Assembly (NCBI RefSeq): GCF_900108025.1
Contig: NZ_FNUS01000004.1
Span: forward strand, 1-64,000
Direction: 5' to 3'
From: Halpernia humi
GTDB taxonomy: Bacteria > Bacteroidota > Bacteroidia > Flavobacteriales > Weeksellaceae
Length of the DNA stretch: 64,000 nt
This document shows, piece after piece, positions 53,825 through 62,474 of this stretch (positions are counted from its first letter, which is position 1; each line of letters opens with the position of its first letter). The translations under genes were made by a program, and so were the position numbers. The notes below the pieces were generated by a model. It did not search any database and was not told where the DNA came from. It saw nothing but the letters and a program-made list of their open reading frames with translations.

Positions 53825-54385
53825 TTAAATATCATCATCGAAAGTATCGTTGTAGCCATCATCAAAATCATCGTCATCATCAAAATCATCTGTATCTTCT
53901 TTGAAATCTACAACATCTAAATCTTCAAAATTCATATCATCCGTCATTTTTGAAACTTTTGACGTGGATGCACCGGTTCTGCTTGGCGCTTTTAACGGTA
54001 CATTTCCAAAACGAAATTGTGTGATTGGATAGTTGACGGAAGGTTTTTCATCTATAATTTCTAATAATTCGCAGAAAAATTCCCACAAATCCATAAAACC
54101 ATATTGAAATCGCATTTTTGCGCCCACTTGTGGAAAGCCTTCTTTTAGATAAATGTCAGACATTATTTCGCCATCGCCATCGTCGCTCATATCTTCTAAA
54201 GGAATAGCTTGCAACTCGTTCCAATCATCATCTGAAAAGTAGAATGAAGACAATTCATCGCCCGGTAAACTGAAGGCACTTTTGATGCCTAAATGAAGAT
54301 TCCACAAAGTCTGTTTTTCCTTAATACAAATATCTCGGAAAATGCTGTCTTTCGCATCTAAAATTACTCTGATTTTATAAACCAT
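53825..54385 (-). CDS. pRiA4b ORF-3-like protein with acidic tail
   Basis: 186 aa. MVYKIRVILDAKDSIFRDIC and TLWNLHLGIKSAFSLPGDEL then FYFSDDDWNE match the plasmid pRiA4b ORF3-like domain; function unknown. The last about 30 residues are almost only Asp, Glu and Phe (EDTDDFDDDDDFDDGYND). Despite the family name there is no plasmid or IS context here. A TATATTTG box lies about 36 nt upstream of the start. Confidence 0.78.
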   Translation of the reverse strand: MVYKIRVILDAKDSIFRDICIKEKQTLWNLHLGIKSAFSLPGDELSSFYFSDDDWNELQAIPLEDMSDDGDGEIMSDIYLKEGFPQVGAKMRFQYGFMDLWEFFCELLEIIDEKPSVNYPITQFRFGNVPLKAPSRTGASTSKVSKMTDDMNFEDLDVVDFKEDTDDFDDDDDFDDGYNDTFDDDI

Positions 54386-54420
54386 CTGAATCCTTTTTTA
54401 ATTTTAATAGGTTTGAACTG

Positions 54421-54428
54421 CAAATATA
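54421..54428 (-). promoter_or_regulatory. TAnnTTTG box upstream of the pRiA4-like gene
   Basis: TATATTTG on the minus strand, 35 nt before the ATG. The upstream histidine kinase gene is divergently spaced by 74 bp of AT-rich DNA. Confidence 0.45.
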
Positions 54429-54501
54429 ACACAATTGAAAAATGACTAAAAAAAAATATGGTTTTTTTTCTAAAAAATATTTTTGTAATTGCAGCGAACT
54501 A

Positions 54502-55530
54502 TTATACCAAATCTAGCAAAAAACTAAATGTTGTGCCTTCTAAATAAGTGCTTTCAACATGAATTTTTTCTTGATGTGCTTCTAGAATGTGTTTTACAAT
54601 GGCCAGGCCAAGACCAGACCCACCATTTTGCCGATTTCTACTGCTTTCTACACGATAAAATCTTTCGAAAATGCGCGGCAACAGTTCGGGTTTTATGCCC
54701 ATTCCGTTGTCTGAAACTTCAACTAAAACTTTCCTTTTTAAAACATTTGTCTTAATTGTAATTTGGGCTTTTTCTCTATTGGAATAATGAATGGCGTTCG
54801 AAAGTAAATTTATTAAAACCTGAGAAATTTTCTGCTTATCGGCTTTAACTAAAATAATGGCTTGCGAATTTTGAAGTGAAACTTTAGATTGTTTTTTTTG
54901 TGCCTCAAAATCTAATAAATCAATAGTTTCTCTTATAATCGAATTAATATCAAATTCGGAAATATTCAAAGAAATTTGCCCACTTTCATATTGGTTAATC
55001 ATGTCCAAATCTTTCACGATAGAGAGTAGTCTTTCCACAGATTTATCAATTCTCTCGAGGTATTTATCTCGGATGTTTAAATCTTCCACGCCGCCATCCA
55101 CCAAAGTTGCAATATAGGCCTGAATTGAAAAAAGTGGCGTTTTTAATTCATGTGAAACGTTTCCCACATAATCTTTGCGGTAAATTTCCATTTCTTTTAG
55201 CAAGCTAACTTCGGTGGCATTTTTCTCCGTTAAATCTATAATTCTTTCGCCTAACTGTTGGAAATTTAATGTTTCGTTTTGGGCTTGCAAATCGTCTGGC
55301 AAAAAGTTAGACATTTTTTGGATTTGTTTTTTACCATAAGTAGCAAAAAGCAAGTTTAAAACGATGTAATTAATAAAAAAAATTAAAAAAATGCTAACAA
55401 TAATTTTATATAAAAATGTGGGTTTTAAAATTTCTTGTGATGTGTGCACATAATCAAACAGCAATGCCGTAAAAATCATGACCAAAGTAAGAAATAGACT
55501 TGCGAAAAAGGTAAGTTTGTGGAAGCGCAT
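54502..55530 (-). CDS. Sensor histidine kinase (PhoR-like)
   Basis: 342 aa. Two N-terminal helices (about 8-27 and 42-64) flank a very short periplasmic loop, so the signal is probably membrane-proximal or relayed by a partner. HisKA with phosphoacceptor His127 in GNVSHELKTP, N box NLLSNAIHYS, G1 DNGMGIKP, G2 GGSGLGLAIVKH. No PAS or HAMP is obvious. It is 8 bp downstream of the response regulator. Confidence 0.9.
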   Translation of the reverse strand: MRFHKLTFFASLFLTLVMIFTALLFDYVHTSQEILKPTFLYKIIVSIFLIFFINYIVLNLLFATYGKKQIQKMSNFLPDDLQAQNETLNFQQLGERIIDLTEKNATEVSLLKEMEIYRKDYVGNVSHELKTPLFSIQAYIATLVDGGVEDLNIRDKYLERIDKSVERLLSIVKDLDMINQYESGQISLNISEFDINSIIRETIDLLDFEAQKKQSKVSLQNSQAIILVKADKQKISQVLINLLSNAIHYSNREKAQITIKTNVLKRKVLVEVSDNGMGIKPELLPRIFERFYRVESSRNRQNGGSGLGLAIVKHILEAHQEKIHVESTYLEGTTFSFLLDLV

Positions 55531-55538
55531 TTTAGTAT

Positions 55539-56216
55539 TTAAACAATCAATTTATAACCAACACCTTTGGAAGTTTGAATAAAATTTAAGCCAAATTTTT
55601 CACGCAAACGCCTTATATGAACATCAATTGTTCTTTCGCCCACCACAACTTCGCTTCCCCAAACTTTATCTAAAATTTCTTCGCGCGTAAAGACTTTTTC
55701 GGTATTTGAAGCCAAGAGAAAAAGAAGATCAAACTCATTTTTGGGAAGCAAAAATAATTGCCCGTTTTTAGAAACACGGAAATTATCTTTATCAATAATT
55801 AAATCTTTAATTTCGATAACAGAATTGCTTTGAAACTCTTGATTGGTTAGTTTTAGAAGTGCATTTATTTTAGAACGCAAGATTTTTGGTTTGATTAATT
55901 TTACGATAAAATCGTTCGCACCTGCTTGGTAACCTGCTAATTGCGTATATTCTTCACTTCTAGCAGAAAGAAAAACGATTAAAGTGTTATCTAATTTTTT
56001 GATGGCGCGCAATTCTTGGCAAGTTTCTATTCCGTCTTTTTCAGGCATCATCACATCCAGTAAAATTAAATCTGGGATAATTTCTATCGCCTTTTGCAAG
56101 CCTTCTATTCCATTTAATGCGGTGGAAACGTCGTAACCATCTTGTTGAAGATTATAAGAAATAATCTCCAAAATATCTGGTTCGTCATCTATTAGTAATA
56201 TTTTTTTGCCTTTCAT
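55539..56216 (-). CDS. OmpR/PhoB-family response regulator
   Basis: 225 aa: receiver with LLIDDEP (Asp10-11), phosphoacceptor Asp54 in LLDVMMPEKDG and Lys in IVKLIKPK; winged-helix C-domain with VFTREEILDKVWGSEVVVGE and RTIDVHIRRLREKFG. Pairs with the kinase downstream. The leader is filled by three repeat elements (56241-56480). PhoB or CssR-like assignments rest on similarity only. Confidence 0.9.
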   Translation of the reverse strand: MKGKKILLIDDEPDILEIISYNLQQDGYDVSTALNGIEGLQKAIEIIPDLILLDVMMPEKDGIETCQELRAIKKLDNTLIVFLSARSEEYTQLAGYQAGANDFIVKLIKPKILRSKINALLKLTNQEFQSNSVIEIKDLIIDKDNFRVSKNGQLFLLPKNEFDLLFLLASNTEKVFTREEILDKVWGSEVVVGERTIDVHIRRLREKFGLNFIQTSKGVGYKLIV

Positions 56217-56431
56217 TTCCAGATTTTTATTGTTTTTAAAGGTGAAATGGTATCGCCTAGTTTAGTTTGTTTTTATGTATTTATTGTTTGCTGGCGATTT
56301 CATTTCCAGATTTTTATTGTTTTTAAAGGTGAAATGGTATCGCCTAGTTTAGTTTGTTTTTATGTATTTATTGTTTGCTGGCGATTTCATTTCCAGATTT
56401 TTATTGTTTTTAAAGGTGAAATGGTATCGCC
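56214..56431. repeat. 87-bp tandem repeat (2.5 copies) at the response-regulator start
   Basis: Units start at 56214, 56301 and 56388 (CATTTCCAG), the first two identical over 87 bp, the third diverging after ATCGCC at 56431. The unit includes the response-regulator ATG (minus strand, 56214-56216) and the leader. Confidence 0.9.
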
Positions 56432-56481
56432 AATCTTCATTGATCTCTATCTACTTAATTTAATAAGGGCGATTTCATTTT
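56241..56481. repeat. Three GGCGATTTC-type inverted-end elements
   Basis: Each has GGTGAAATGGTATCGCC (at 56241, 56328, 56415), a 35-36-nt spacer and GGCGATTTCATTT (at 56293, 56380, 56468). The first two spacers are identical; the third differs, yet its ends are kept. The region 56217-56656 has no gene otherwise. Confidence 0.75.
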
Positions 56482-56513
56482 TAAGTTTAACTGTAAAGAT
56501 AAAAAATTAGTCG

Positions 56514-56528
56514 TTCCTATTTTAGGAA
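56514..56528. promoter_or_regulatory. Small palindrome between the response regulator and TonB receptor
   Basis: TTCCTA-TTT-TAGGAA, 6-bp arms, about 130 nt upstream of the receptor start. It could bind a regulator, perhaps the adjacent response regulator. No experimental or consensus support. Confidence 0.3.
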
Positions 56529-56656
56529 TAGTTAAAAATTTACAAATTGTTAATATGCACTAAATTTCTTAAGATATTGGTAACAAAACCTTAAAACTGA
56601 TTCAATACACTTGGCAGAAATTTCTAATTTCCTTGCAGCAACATTTAAAGAAAATT

Positions 56657-59158
56657 ATGAGGCTTCAAAAAATAGGTATTTCAGTATTATTTCTCTACAG
56701 TTCGGTTTTAGTTTTCGGACAAAAGACAAAATCTGATTCTGTAAAAAGCGAAAAAAAAATAGAAGGTGTAATTCTGCAAGGTTCTACCAAAAAGAGCAAC
56801 GCAGATAATCTCATCAATCTTCAAAAAAAATCAATTGGTATTACCGAAAATGTGGGTTCAGATCAATTGCAAAAACAAGGCGTAAGTGATGTTTCTACGG
56901 CATTAACAAAGGCATCTGGCACACAAAAACAAGAATCTACGGGTGCCATTTTTGTACGTGGATTAGGCGATAGATATAATGAAACAACTTTGAATGGATT
57001 ACCAATTCCATCAGACGATCCTGAAAACAAAAATATCGATTTAGCGATTTTTAAAACTTCTATGGTAGAATATTTGTCTTTAGACAAAGTTTACTCTCCT
57101 ACTTTTTTAGGTGATTTTGGTGGGGCAAATATTAATATTGTATCTAAAGAATTTTCTGGCAAACCTTACATTAAAATTGGTTTGGGAAGTGGTATTAATT
57201 TACAAACATTTGACAAAAAAGATTTTAAATTACAAAACGGAGGCCCTGGATTTTTTGGATATAAAGTTTCTACTTTTAAAAGTAATGTGGATCCGCAGGT
57301 TACTTATCCTTTTACCACTTCTTGGAATTTTAAAGATGCTAAAAATCCTTTTAATTCTAACTTCAATTTAGAAGCTGGAAAAAGTTTTACTTTTAAAAAC
57401 GGAAAAAAACTGTCAGTTTTTGCATACGGCGGTTTTGATAATGACTATATCTATAGCCAAGGAAAAGAAGGCTTTTTTGATTCTACAGGTGCTTTCATAA
57501 AAGAACTAGATAAGGTGGAACGCTATACTTATAGCACAAATACTACTGGATTATTTAATGCGACTCTAAAACTCAACAGTAATAATAAAATTTCTTATAC
57601 CAGTAATTTCATCCATACTTCTGTGCAAGATGCAAGATTTTACACAGGGAAATTGAGAGAAATCGGTAGCCAAAATCAAATTTATATTGCTAGAAATGAT
57701 AATAAAATATCAAATCTTTGGATCAATCAATTATTCGGAAATCATAAAATTTCTGATACTTGGACGGCAGATTGGGCTTTAGGTTATAATATGCTCGATA
57801 CAAAAAGACCAGATCGCTTGCAAAATACCTTTGATATTACAGATCCTACTTCACCAAAATTATTAACGGGAAGTATTATTCAAAACCACCGTTATTATGA
57901 TGATTTAAAGGAAAATACCATACTCGGTTTTGTACATTTAACCAAAACATTAAATCAATTTAAAATTAATTTTGGCTATGATGGTCAATTAAAAAAACGT
58001 GATTTTAATTATACCACAATCGGCTTACAACTCAATTTCGTGCCCTCTTTTATTGATGTAAATAATGTGGATGGTATTTTTAACCCCGCTAATAATTCAT
58101 CAATAATCTATAATACGCTTCGCGGTTACGGACACGGCGTTTTTGATCCTTTCTTTTATAATTTTAAACAAATCATTCATTCTAGTTTTTTAAATGTTGA
58201 TTATAAAATTTCGGATCGATTAACCGCGCAAATTGGTGGAAGATACGATTACATCAATATTGATAATACTTGGGATTCTTCAGAATTAGGAGCAGGTGTG
58301 AAAGTGACGCGTTATAATAAATTTTTACCCGCTTTAAACGTAAAATATGAAGTATCCGACAAGCAAAATTTGAGATTTGCCGCATCTAAAACTTATACTT
58401 TGCCGCAACCCAAAGAACTCGTTCCAATTGCTTATTACGACGTTACGAATAACACATACGGGAACCCAAAAGTATATCCATCAGACAATTACAATGCTGA
58501 TTTAAAATGGGAATACTTCCCGAAACGTGGCGAAGTTCTTTCGGTAACTGCTTTTGGAAAATACATTAAAAACCCAATTGCAAGAACGACCTATTCATCT
58601 GCTTCTTCAAGCGATATGACTTATTTTAATATCGCCGATTACGGTACTATTTTCGGCGCGGAAGTAGAAATTAGAAAAGATATTTATGATTGGGGGAAAA
58701 CCAGACTCTATACTTTCTTAAACGGAAGTTATATGAATACCAATCAAAAATTAAATGCAGATAAAGTCGCTAGAGAAAACGGAAAAAGCATCGAATTTAG
58801 CGGACAAACCAGTGAAAAAATTCAAGGTGCTTCAGATTTTCTAGCGAATGTAAATTTAGGTTTGAACCATAAATTTGGCGCTAAAAAAGATTTTGACTTT
58901 GTGGTTTCTTACGCTTATGTCGGTAGAAGTTTATACTCCATCGGAACTAATAATACAGGTAATTTTTACCAAAAACCAATCAATGTTTTAGATGCTACAT
59001 TAAATATCAATCTAGATGGAATCGGAATTGGAATTTTTGCGAAAAACTTGCTAAACCCGAATTACATCATCACCCAAGAAAACAAAGCAGGAATTTTTAC
59101 CAATAGAGATTACACGAGAGGCAGGGAGTTGGGATTCAATATTTCTTATAAATTTTAA
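56657..59158 (+). CDS. TonB-dependent receptor
   Basis: 833-aa outer-membrane gated channel. Signal peptide (about 1-21, VLVFG-Q), plug domain with QLQKQGVSDVSTALTKASG and GLGDRYNETTLNGLPIP, then a 22-strand barrel ending RELGFNISYKF. No carboxypeptidase-regulatory-like domain precedes the plug, so it is not a typical SusC. The substrate is unknown. The start at ATG 56657 is preferred to a TTG 8 codons upstream. The lipoprotein gene follows after 32 bp. Confidence 0.9.
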   Translation: MRLQKIGISVLFLYSSVLVFGQKTKSDSVKSEKKIEGVILQGSTKKSNADNLINLQKKSIGITENVGSDQLQKQGVSDVSTALTKASGTQKQESTGAIFVRGLGDRYNETTLNGLPIPSDDPENKNIDLAIFKTSMVEYLSLDKVYSPTFLGDFGGANINIVSKEFSGKPYIKIGLGSGINLQTFDKKDFKLQNGGPGFFGYKVSTFKSNVDPQVTYPFTTSWNFKDAKNPFNSNFNLEAGKSFTFKNGKKLSVFAYGGFDNDYIYSQGKEGFFDSTGAFIKELDKVERYTYSTNTTGLFNATLKLNSNNKISYTSNFIHTSVQDARFYTGKLREIGSQNQIYIARNDNKISNLWINQLFGNHKISDTWTADWALGYNMLDTKRPDRLQNTFDITDPTSPKLLTGSIIQNHRYYDDLKENTILGFVHLTKTLNQFKINFGYDGQLKKRDFNYTTIGLQLNFVPSFIDVNNVDGIFNPANNSSIIYNTLRGYGHGVFDPFFYNFKQIIHSSFLNVDYKISDRLTAQIGGRYDYINIDNTWDSSELGAGVKVTRYNKFLPALNVKYEVSDKQNLRFAASKTYTLPQPKELVPIAYYDVTNNTYGNPKVYPSDNYNADLKWEYFPKRGEVLSVTAFGKYIKNPIARTTYSSASSSDMTYFNIADYGTIFGAEVEIRKDIYDWGKTRLYTFLNGSYMNTNQKLNADKVARENGKSIEFSGQTSEKIQGASDFLANVNLGLNHKFGAKKDFDFVVSYAYVGRSLYSIGTNNTGNFYQKPINVLDATLNINLDGIGIGIFAKNLLNPNYIITQENKAGIFTNRDYTRGRELGFNISYKF

Positions 59159-59190
59159 TTAAATAAAATATCACTTAAAATTAATTACTC

Positions 59191-60414
59191 ATGAAAAAGT
59201 CAATTTTTAAAGCAATCCATTTACTTGCTTTTACAACGCTAATTGCTACTGCGGTAACATCTTGCGGACGATCTGCAACTGAAGACGTTGTGGCACCAAC
59301 TGGACCAACCGTAAATCCGGCAAAATTTGAAGGCCACATCACAACAGGACAAACGGTTACTTTAGATGCGACACAAACTTATCACCTTACAGGAAGTTTA
59401 ATAGTTGATAACGGAGCAACTCTTGTAATTCCCGCTGGAACACACATTGTCGGAGAAAAAGGTGCCACTTATCTTTTAGTAGATAGAGGCGGAAAAATTT
59501 TCATCAACGGAACTGCTGCAAAACCAGTTTTATTTGATGGTGCGCAACACGGACAAGGTTATTGGGGCGGTGTAGTTTTACTTGGCAATGCACCTTCAAA
59601 CAGAAGTGCAGCCGGAACTTCTACTTCAGAATTAGGAGATTTAACTTATGGTGGTACAAATTCTTTAGATTCTTCAGGGATTATTAATTACTGCATCATT
59701 TTAGACACAGGTTTTAAATATAATCCTGAAAAAGAATTCAATGGTTTATCACTTTTCGGATGTGGAAGTGGAACCACTATTTCTTACGTTTACATTGCAG
59801 ACGGTGCAGATGACCCATTCGAATCCTTTGGTGGATCACCAAAATATGACCACTTGGTTATGATTGGCAATCAAGATGATTCTTTTGATTGGACGGAAGG
59901 ATTTTCTGGTTCAGCAAGTTATATTTATGCTGCAAGAAATAAAAAATACCAAAACGGAACAGATCCAGGAAATAGAGGTATAGAAGCAGATACACAAGAT
60001 ACAGATCCAAATACAACTAACGGAAATGGTGTTTCTAACCCAGATATTTCTAATGCTACTTTTATCGGAAATACCGCAGGATCAGAATCTCAAGGTATGA
60101 AATTGAGAGCAGGAAGCAATGGTAAATTTAACAATATCGTCATTGCAAACTTTTCAACAGGTTTAGATTTTGAAACCGACAGAACTTATGATTGGTTTAA
60201 AGGTGGAGCATATCTAAACAATATAAAATTTGTAAATGTTGCTACAAAGTGGAAATCTAAAGCAAGCACAAAATATCCAACTGCTCCAGATATGTCAACC
60301 GCTTTTACAGAAAGTACCACTGCAACCGGCGCTGGAAATGGAACTGCGCTTCCAGATTGGGCAAAAGGTTGGACAGGTCTTACATCTTGGGATATTGCAG
60401 ATTCTAGCAATTAA
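59191..60414 (+). CDS. Secreted lipoprotein with beta-helix-like repeats
   Basis: 407 aa. Lipobox AVTSC (Cys about 25), so membrane-anchored. After a linker the body is Gly/Asn/Thr/Asp-rich (GSLIVDNGATLVIPAGTHIV, GYWGGVVLLGNAP, GTTISYVYIADGADDPFE) in the manner of right-handed beta-helix surface proteins; similar proteins are annotated multidrug transporters without basis. No type IX tail. Co-transcribed with the TonB receptor, so it likely captures or processes its substrate at the surface, but it is not SusD-like. Confidence 0.75.
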   Translation: MKKSIFKAIHLLAFTTLIATAVTSCGRSATEDVVAPTGPTVNPAKFEGHITTGQTVTLDATQTYHLTGSLIVDNGATLVIPAGTHIVGEKGATYLLVDRGGKIFINGTAAKPVLFDGAQHGQGYWGGVVLLGNAPSNRSAAGTSTSELGDLTYGGTNSLDSSGIINYCIILDTGFKYNPEKEFNGLSLFGCGSGTTISYVYIADGADDPFESFGGSPKYDHLVMIGNQDDSFDWTEGFSGSASYIYAARNKKYQNGTDPGNRGIEADTQDTDPNTTNGNGVSNPDISNATFIGNTAGSESQGMKLRAGSNGKFNNIVIANFSTGLDFETDRTYDWFKGGAYLNNIKFVNVATKWKSKASTKYPTAPDMSTAFTESTTATGAGNGTALPDWAKGWTGLTSWDIADSSN

Positions 60415-60482
60415 TTGATACCCAATTTTTAATTGATATAAAATAAATTTTTCATAGAATTTTCACTCTTCATATCAATCAG

Positions 60483-60516
60483 AAAATCCTGCATCTCGCG
60501 GGATTTTTTGTTTTTT
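60483..60516 (+). terminator. Rho-independent terminator of the receptor operon
   Basis: AATCCTGC / GCGGGATT stem with one G-T pair, followed by six T and further T-rich DNA. It is about 70 nt behind the lipoprotein stop. Confidence 0.7.
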
Positions 60517-60519
60517 CTT

Positions 60520-60801
60520 TCATTCAAATTGTTCTAGATAAAAACTGAAAGAAAAACCTTCCACTTCATCTTCCGTATCTTCTAGAGTTTCTAATAAATC
60601 TTCAAAGGTTTCTAACTGATCCACGCTCATATTTATAAATTCTATATGAAACGGTAGTTCCAACTCGCCAGAAATCACATCTGAAAGCGCATCTAGATTA
60701 TCACCAAAATAATCTGGCAAAATTATTTTAGATTTTAAGTCTGCGTAGAAATCTTCATAATCGCCGATGTTTGTGAAGTCTATATAAATTGTTTTTCCCA
60801 T
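60520..60801 (-). CDS. Barstar-family RNase inhibitor
   Basis: 93 aa, very acidic. IILPDYFGDNLDALSDVISG aligns with the LPEYYGENLDALWDCLTG loop of barstar; Asp37 and Asp41 correspond to the two Asp that bind the RNase active site. It should neutralise the barnase-like protein of the same operon in the cytoplasm. It is the last gene of the operon, 1 bp behind the archaemetzincin. Confidence 0.88.
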   Translation of the reverse strand: MGKTIYIDFTNIGDYEDFYADLKSKIILPDYFGDNLDALSDVISGELELPFHIEFINMSVDQLETFEDLLETLEDTEDEVEGFSFSFYLEQFE

Positions 60802-60802
60802 T

Positions 60803-61402
60803 TTAGTTGAATTTCCAGTTTTTTGTTTTTAAATAATTTTTACATTTTTCACAGAAATCGGTTTCTTCATTTGTCGGATTTCCGCCTTCTGCATCCCGCA
60901 TAAAACAAGTTTTTATAGGGCAGTGATTTAATCCTTCCGTGTGTCCCAACTCGTGAATCGCAACTTTATAAAATTGCTCATTATTTTTTTTATCTAATCT
61001 AAATTTTGATGCAACGCAGGCTTTTCCTGGTTTAAAACCTAAACCCATAATTCCAAAATCTGGATTTTTTCCTTTTGTTACACTTATATCTTTCGATGTT
61101 AAACCTAAAGTTATAAATCCGTTTGCCGTTTTTGAATTCAAATATTTAATAATTGAATCGGCTCTATAACGATTTCTTGGTGCATAATAAGAATTTTTAG
61201 GAAAATCAATCGGTTCTAAAACTCTTATTTCAGGATAAATTTTTCTAATATTTTCTACCACCTCTTTTAAATCTCTTTGGCTTAAATCTTTAAAAGGCTG
61301 AATTAAAATAACTTTAGGTTTAATGGTTGTTTCTGAAATTTTTTCCTTCGAACAACAAAATAAAATTAAAAAAAATAGCAAACCAAAGTATTGTAATTTC
61401 AT
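60803..61402 (-). CDS. Archaemetzincin-like lipoprotein metalloprotease
   Basis: 199 aa. Hydrophobic N-terminus with a Cys doublet (LFLILFCC) suggests a lipoprotein. Zinc motif HELGHTEGLNHC (150-161) followed by C166, M168 and CEKC (184-187): the full archaemetzincin pattern HExxHxxGxxHC..C.M..CxxC. Archaemetzincins are peptidases of unknown role. Its position between RNase and inhibitor is unusual. It overlaps the barnase stop by 4 bp. Confidence 0.85.
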   Translation of the reverse strand: MKLQYFGLLFFLILFCCSKEKISETTIKPKVILIQPFKDLSQRDLKEVVENIRKIYPEIRVLEPIDFPKNSYYAPRNRYRADSIIKYLNSKTANGFITLGLTSKDISVTKGKNPDFGIMGLGFKPGKACVASKFRLDKKNNEQFYKVAIHELGHTEGLNHCPIKTCFMRDAEGGNPTNEETDFCEKCKNYLKTKNWKFN

Positions 61403-61896
61403 TGCTTTTGAAAACTTTTATAATGATCGGTCGTCAAATAAACATCGCCGTTTTTTGTAAAAATTATGCGGTCTGCGTTTCGGTTTCCGCAATTGTAATT
61501 GACGTCCGCTTCAAAATATTTTTCTCCTGAAGGCAGTTTTTTTTCTCGGTTGCTAAAATAATCACCGCCAATTGCTTTTCCCGGCAAAACCTCACAAAGA
61601 TTTCCTTTCGATGAAATCCAACCTTGTTGTTTTGCTTCGTTTTTAGTTAAGTAAAATTCTGGCAAATGGTGATTGGTTTTTACATAAGAAATCACTTTTT
61701 CTGCTTTTGTAATTTCTGAAATATTGGCAGAAGTATTTTGATTATTTGATTTTAAAACCTCAGTTTTTGTATCGTTATTTTGATTTTCAGCAGAAGTATT
61801 TTTCTTTGGAAAACCATTAAACAGATACATCACCAAAAACATCCCCATTCCACCGAATAAAAAAGCGAGGAAAATTTTTCTTTTTTCTGGATTCAT
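61399..61896 (-). CDS. Barnase-like guanyl-specific ribonuclease
   Basis: 165 aa. One N-terminal membrane helix (about 8-26), a Ser/Asn/Lys-rich linker (30-60) and a barnase domain (63-165): GWISSKGNL, GKAIGGDYFSNREKKLP, YFEADVNY with catalytic Glu129, RNADRII with Arg139/Arg143 and TTDHYK with His158, all positions of the barnase catalytic triad. The enzyme cleaves RNA after G. The helix is an anchor or uncleaved signal, so it could act outside the cytoplasm or be released by proteolysis, possibly by the adjacent metalloprotease. Confidence 0.9.
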   Translation of the reverse strand: MNPEKRKIFLAFLFGGMGMFLVMYLFNGFPKKNTSAENQNNDTKTEVLKSNNQNTSANISEITKAEKVISYVKTNHHLPEFYLTKNEAKQQGWISSKGNLCEVLPGKAIGGDYFSNREKKLPSGEKYFEADVNYNCGNRNADRIIFTKNGDVYLTTDHYKSFQKQ

Positions 61897-61899
61897 AAG

Positions 61900-62472
61900 T
61901 TAAAGTTGATGATTAATATTTGACTTTGAAATTTCAAGTTCTTTTTTGGCAAGAATTATCATTAAAATTAAATAAACTACGAAAAAATAAAACCCATATT
62001 TGAAGTCTGAAAATTCTTCTATAAAACCAGAACGGATAAACAATATTGTTGAAATAATCATTAAAAGCAAATTCAATAGAGATAAAATCAGAAAAAGCAA
62101 AAATTTATTGTAAAAAGCAAAAACAACGGATAATGCACAATTTATCACTATTAGCAAATAAAAAAACATCGGAAGAGAATTCCAATCAAAGTATTTTTTC
62201 AATTGGAAATCTTTTTCGTTTAATTGTGTTAAACCACTTAACTGATAAGCATTTAAATTAACTTCAATTTTCGCTAAACCATCTAATTGATATGTTGGAA
62301 TATCAACAGTTTTTGGTTGTTTTCCAATTTGTTTCTTTGTATCGAAATCTCCTATTTGAGTTGAATCTGCAATCTTTACAGGTTTATGACACATTCTCAA
62401 AAATGGCATAAAAAAAATCAGAAAACAAATTGGTGTAAAATATTTAAATTTTAAAATTATTAATTTCTTCAT
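61900..62472 (-). CDS. Hypothetical multi-pass membrane protein
   Basis: 190 aa with about four hydrophobic segments (about 10-25, 100-120, 125-150, 158-185) and a polar periplasmic-type loop (35-90) between the first two. Not recognised. The start at 62472 avoids overlap with the nadE stop; an ATG 5 codons upstream is in frame. Part of the nadE to barstar operon (3-bp gaps), perhaps acting with the barnase module. Confidence 0.6.
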   Translation of the reverse strand: MKKLIILKFKYFTPICFLIFFMPFLRMCHKPVKIADSTQIGDFDTKKQIGKQPKTVDIPTYQLDGLAKIEVNLNAYQLSGLTQLNEKDFQLKKYFDWNSLPMFFYLLIVINCALSVVFAFYNKFLLFLILSLLNLLLMIISTILFIRSGFIEEFSDFKYGFYFFVVYLILMIILAKKELEISKSNINHQL

Positions 62473-62474
62473 TA

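Noticed and set aside
53825-54385. Plasmid or IS origin for the pRiA4b ORF-3-like gene
   Set aside because: Only the family name points to a plasmid; base composition and neighbours are ordinary chromosomal.
56214-56431. Tandem repeat resembling a CRISPR array
   Set aside because: Units are contiguous 87-bp copies with no unique spacers between short repeats, and no cas genes are near.
56657-60414. TonB receptor and lipoprotein as a SusC/SusD pair
   Set aside because: The receptor lacks the SusC N-terminal extension and the lipoprotein has no SusD-like helical repeat; it is beta-rich.
61327-61530. Rightward ORF inside the archaemetzincin and barnase genes
   Set aside because: Antisense frame over two well-supported genes, with low-complexity sequence.
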